Assembly (NCBI RefSeq): GCF_027497355.1
Contig: NZ_CP114909.1
Coordinates: 1,736,001 to 1,800,000 of the forward strand
DNA: 64,000 nt
Reading direction: 5' to 3'
Source of the DNA: Micromonospora sp. WMMA1947
GTDB taxonomy: Bacteria; Actinomycetota; Actinomycetes; Mycobacteriales; Micromonosporaceae
The position numbers and the translations under genes were made by a program. Positions 61,455 through 64,000 of this stretch are shown in pieces (within the stretch, counting starts at the first letter, position 1; each line of letters starts with the position of its first letter). The notes under the pieces are model-generated. The model had not been told where the DNA came from, ran no database searches, and saw nothing but the letters and a program-made list of their open reading frames with translations.

Positions 61455-61620
61455 CCGCCGGCGGGCCGCGGCCCGACCCGTGACGGCACGAGAGTCGTCG
61501 CGGGCCGGGCCGCCGCTCCCGGGCCGACCCGAACCGCGATCGGGCACAAGATCACGCCGAACCGGGCGGCCGACCGTCCGGAGCCTGGTCGACGAACCAC
61601 GAACGCGAAGGAGTTGCGCC

Positions 61621-63186
61621 GTGGACCTGCCGTTCATCGCCGCCACGCTGACCCGACGTGGACTGCTCGCCCCGGGCGGACCGATCCGGGTGGTCTCCCA
61701 GCTGAACGCGCTGCGCCGGTGGGGCTGGAGCCTCGCCGGGGAGCTGCGCCAGGCCGCCGCCCGCGACCCCGGCCGCGTCGCCGTGGTCGACGAACGCGGC
61801 GCCACAATGACGTACCAGGAACTGCTCGACCGCTCCGAGCGGCTGGCCCGGTCGCTGCGGTCCCACCTCGGCGTCCAGACCGGCGACCGGGTGGGGGTGC
61901 TCTGCCGCAACCATCACGGCCTGATCGAGGCGATAGTGGCCACGATGCTGCTCGGCGCGGACGCCGTCCTGGTCAACACCGGGCTGTCCGCCGCGCAACT
62001 GGTGACCGTGGCCGAGGAACAGGGCCTGCGCGTCCTCGTGCACGACGGCGAGTTCACCGAGCGCGTCCTCGGCCTCCCGGCCGAGCTGCACCGGGTCGAC
62101 GAGCGGCGGCAGGAGGAGCTGATCGCCGCCGCGGTCCCCGGCGAGAAGCTCCAGCCGCCGGAGCGCGAGGGCCGCACCATAGTGCTGACCTCCGGCACCA
62201 CAGGCGCGCCCAAGGGCGCCCGGCGGCCCACCCCGCACGGCTTCGGCCCGCTGGTGTCCATCATCGACCGCATCCCGCTGCACGCGAAGAACACCGTGAT
62301 GATCGCCGCGCCGGTCTTCCACACCTGGGGGTACGCCGCACTGCAGGTCTCGTTCGCGCTGCGCGCCACAGTCGTGCTGCACCGCCGCTTCGACCCGGCC
62401 GCCACGCTCGCCGCGCTGGTCGACCAGCGGTGCGACGCGATGTTCGCCGTACCGGTGATGCTGCAACGGCTGATGGAGGTGGCGCCGCCGCAGCCCCGGC
62501 CGGCGCTCAAGGTGGTGGCGGTCAGCGGTTCCGCGCTGCCCGGCAACCTGGCCGTCGCGTTCATGGACCGGTACGGCGACGTGCTCTACAACCTGTACGG
62601 CTCGACCGAGGTCTCCTGGGCCTCCATCGCCGGCCCGCGCGAGCTGCGCGCCGCGCCCACCACCGCCGGCCGGCCGCCGCACGGCACCCGGCTGGCCATC
62701 CTGGACGAGACCGGCCGGGCGGTCCGCGACGGCGAGGTCGGGCGGATCTTCGTGGGCAACGAGATGCTGTTCGAGGGCTACACCTCGGGCGCCGGCCGGG
62801 AGAGCCGCGACGGCCTGCTCGACACCGGCGACCTGGGCCGGCTGAACGCCGACGGGCTGCTCTTCGTCGACGGCCGGGCCGACGACATGATCGTCTCGGG
62901 TGGGGAGAACGTCTTCCCGTCCGAGGTGGAGGATCTGATCGCCCGGTTGCCGCAGGTCCGCGAGGTCGCCGTGATCGGCGTACCGGACCCCGACTACGGC
63001 CAGCGGCTGGCCGCGTTCCTGGCGCTGCACACCGGCGAGACGCTCGACCCGGAGGCGGTCCGCGAGTACGTCCGCCGCTACCTGGCCCGCTTCTCCGTGC
63101 CCCGCGACGTGGTGTTCGTGAAATACCTGCCGCGCAACGCCACCGGCAAGGTGCTCACCCGGGAGCTGCGCCGCTACTTCGACTGA
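61621..63186 (+). CDS. Fatty acyl-CoA synthetase (AMP-binding)
   Basis: A 521-residue adenylate-forming ligase activating a fatty acid with ATP and CoA. A3 core TIVLTSGTTGAPKGARRP, A5 NLYGSTEVSWAS, A7 LLDTGDLGRLNADGLLF, A8 GRADDMIVSGGENVFPSEVE and the C-terminal lysine in RNATGKVLTREL are all present. A ~30-residue hydrophobic N-terminus precedes the first domain. GTG 61621 follows GAAGGAG. It lies 166 bp after the dehydrogenase, perhaps with its own promoter. Confidence 0.92.
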   Translation: MDLPFIAATLTRRGLLAPGGPIRVVSQLNALRRWGWSLAGELRQAAARDPGRVAVVDERGATMTYQELLDRSERLARSLRSHLGVQTGDRVGVLCRNHHGLIEAIVATMLLGADAVLVNTGLSAAQLVTVAEEQGLRVLVHDGEFTERVLGLPAELHRVDERRQEELIAAAVPGEKLQPPEREGRTIVLTSGTTGAPKGARRPTPHGFGPLVSIIDRIPLHAKNTVMIAAPVFHTWGYAALQVSFALRATVVLHRRFDPAATLAALVDQRCDAMFAVPVMLQRLMEVAPPQPRPALKVVAVSGSALPGNLAVAFMDRYGDVLYNLYGSTEVSWASIAGPRELRAAPTTAGRPPHGTRLAILDETGRAVRDGEVGRIFVGNEMLFEGYTSGAGRESRDGLLDTGDLGRLNADGLLFVDGRADDMIVSGGENVFPSEVEDLIARLPQVREVAVIGVPDPDYGQRLAAFLALHTGETLDPEAVREYVRRYLARFSVPRDVVFVKYLPRNATGKVLTRELRRYFD

Positions 63187-63264
63187 TCGACATCGGACAG
63201 ACAGCCCTGACCGCCCGGTGCTACGTTCTCCCCCGATCGGACGGGGACAACGGGGAGCACCACA

Positions 63265-64000
63265 ATGGACCGGTTTCGGCGGCGTACCGCGCTCGGCCTT
63301 TTCGTCGGCGGCGCGTCCGCCGCCGCGCTCGGCTCGTTCGAGCCGGTCCACGGCAGCCGGCCCGACGACGCACCCACCCGGTGGCCGGTTCCGCCCGTCG
63401 AACGGGAGAACCGCGCCGCCGGCGAGCCGTGGTGGCCCGCGCACGGCGGCCCGGCCGCCGACGACAGGCGGCGTCAGATCCAGGGGTACGCCTCGACGAC
63501 GAGCGTCGCCCCCGGCGAGGTGATCGATTTCCACGTCGCCGTCAATCCCGGCGGCCGGTTCCGGATCAGCGTGCACCGCATCGGCTGGTACGACGGCGCG
63601 GGCGCCCGCACGATGCTGACCAGCCCCGAGCTGAGGGGCAAGCCGCAGCCGGTGCCGGTCGCCGACCCGGAAGGTGTGCTCGACTGCCGGTGGCCGGTGT
63701 CCTGGCGCCTGCCCGTCCCGCACGGCTGGACCTCCGGCCTCTACCAGGCGGTCTTCACCTCGGCCGGCGGCTGGCGGGCCTGCACGCCGTTCGTGGTGCG
63801 CGACGACAGGCGCCCGGCCGCGCTCTGCGTGGTGCTGCCGGTGACCACCTGGCAGGCGTACAACCAGTGGCCGCGCGACCGGCGGGTCGGCAAGAGCCTC
63901 TACAACGGCTACCGGCCCAGTGGGCGGCGCGACCCGGCGCTGCGGGCGCGCGCCGTCTCGTTCGACCGCCCGTACGCCGACGCGGGCCTGCCCACCCACT
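63265..64000 (+). CDS. N,N-dimethylformamidase beta-subunit-like protein, 5' part
   Basis: The frame starts at ATG 63265 with CGGGGAG upstream and runs off the window, about 245 residues seen. The N-terminus RFRRRTALGLFVGGAS is a Tat signal; the following domain (RISVHRIGWYDGAGA, SWRLPVPHGWTSGLYQAVF) is beta-rich, and YNQWPRDRRVGKSLYNGYRP with SFDRPY are marks of the dimethylformamidase large-subunit-like family. Exported enzymes of this kind in actinomycetes have no known substrate. Confidence 0.78.
   Translation, partial: MDRFRRRTALGLFVGGASAAALGSFEPVHGSRPDDAPTRWPVPPVERENRAAGEPWWPAHGGPAADDRRRQIQGYASTTSVAPGEVIDFHVAVNPGGRFRISVHRIGWYDGAGARTMLTSPELRGKPQPVPVADPEGVLDCRWPVSWRLPVPHGWTSGLYQAVFTSAGGWRACTPFVVRDDRRPAALCVVLPVTTWQAYNQWPRDRRVGKSLYNGYRPSGRRDPALRARAVSFDRPYADAGLPTH

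Noticed and set aside
61552..63999. Minus-strand open frame of 815 codons
   Set aside because: Antisense to the acyl-CoA ligase and dimethylformamidase-like genes.

Overview
The window is a single stretch of very GC-rich, gene-dense chromosome from a filamentous actinomycete, most likely Micromonospora or a close relative. This is inferred from GTG starts, ATGA/GTGA-coupled operons, the developmental regulator BldC next to a valine dehydrogenase gene and a DUF3073 gene, a tad pilus locus, a light-type carotenoid locus, and short GGGCCC-paired intergenic repeats that I associate with this family from memory.

Layout. 1-5091: the 3' part of a Flp/Tad pilus operon (tadA end, tadB, tadC, Flp-like pilin, two TadE-like and one TadG-like pseudopilins, LysM protein). 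5093-9474: Rieske protein, crotonase, flavin disulfide reductase, serine beta-lactamase-fold hydrolase. 9903-16405: carotenoid/light locus with photolyase and phytoene synthase on the minus strand, and GGPP synthase, phytoene desaturase, IPP isomerase and a MerR/B12 CarH-like regulator on the plus strand. 16482-20014: lipoprotein deacetylase, three tRNAs (Glu, Asp, Phe), and LysR regulator / dehydrogenase / RidA. 20101-22115: arsenic cassette (ArsI-like lyase divergent from ArsR, aquaporin, ArsC). 22236-29940: assorted genes including an apparently circularly permuted substrate-binding lipoprotein and a small EF-hand-like repeat protein. 29996-33065: bldC, a hypothetical gene, vdh, DUF3073. 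33215-34523: a radical SAM/SPASM cyclophane RiPP pair. 34627-44875: purine genes purM, purF, purL, purQ, purS plus comB-like, interrupted by a large Gly/Tyr-rich membrane protein. 45348-53328: secreted trypsin-like protease, YbjQ protein, purB, ECF sigma/regulator pair, thiolase, FabG4-like reductase, MaoC hydratase.

53370-57331 is the most intriguing part: a tandem 16-bp operator-like repeat followed by a tightly coupled four-gene operon (Nudix/NrtR-type regulator, J-domain/pseudokinase, VWA protein, divergent adenylosuccinate synthetase paralogue). The last part has a DedA protein, an intact IS5-type element with a 3-bp target duplication, a TetR gene with an 18-bp palindrome facing an SCP2/acyl-CoA dehydrogenase/acyl-CoA ligase set, and the start of an N,N-dimethylformamidase-like Tat-exported protein running off the end.

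Two families of short repeats recur: GGGCCC-paired units (three copies, each overlapping or abutting gene 3' ends) and ~60-bp GATCATGA/GATCAAGGAG inverted repeats (three copies, one inside an open frame). No CRISPR array, prophage or replication origin was seen.
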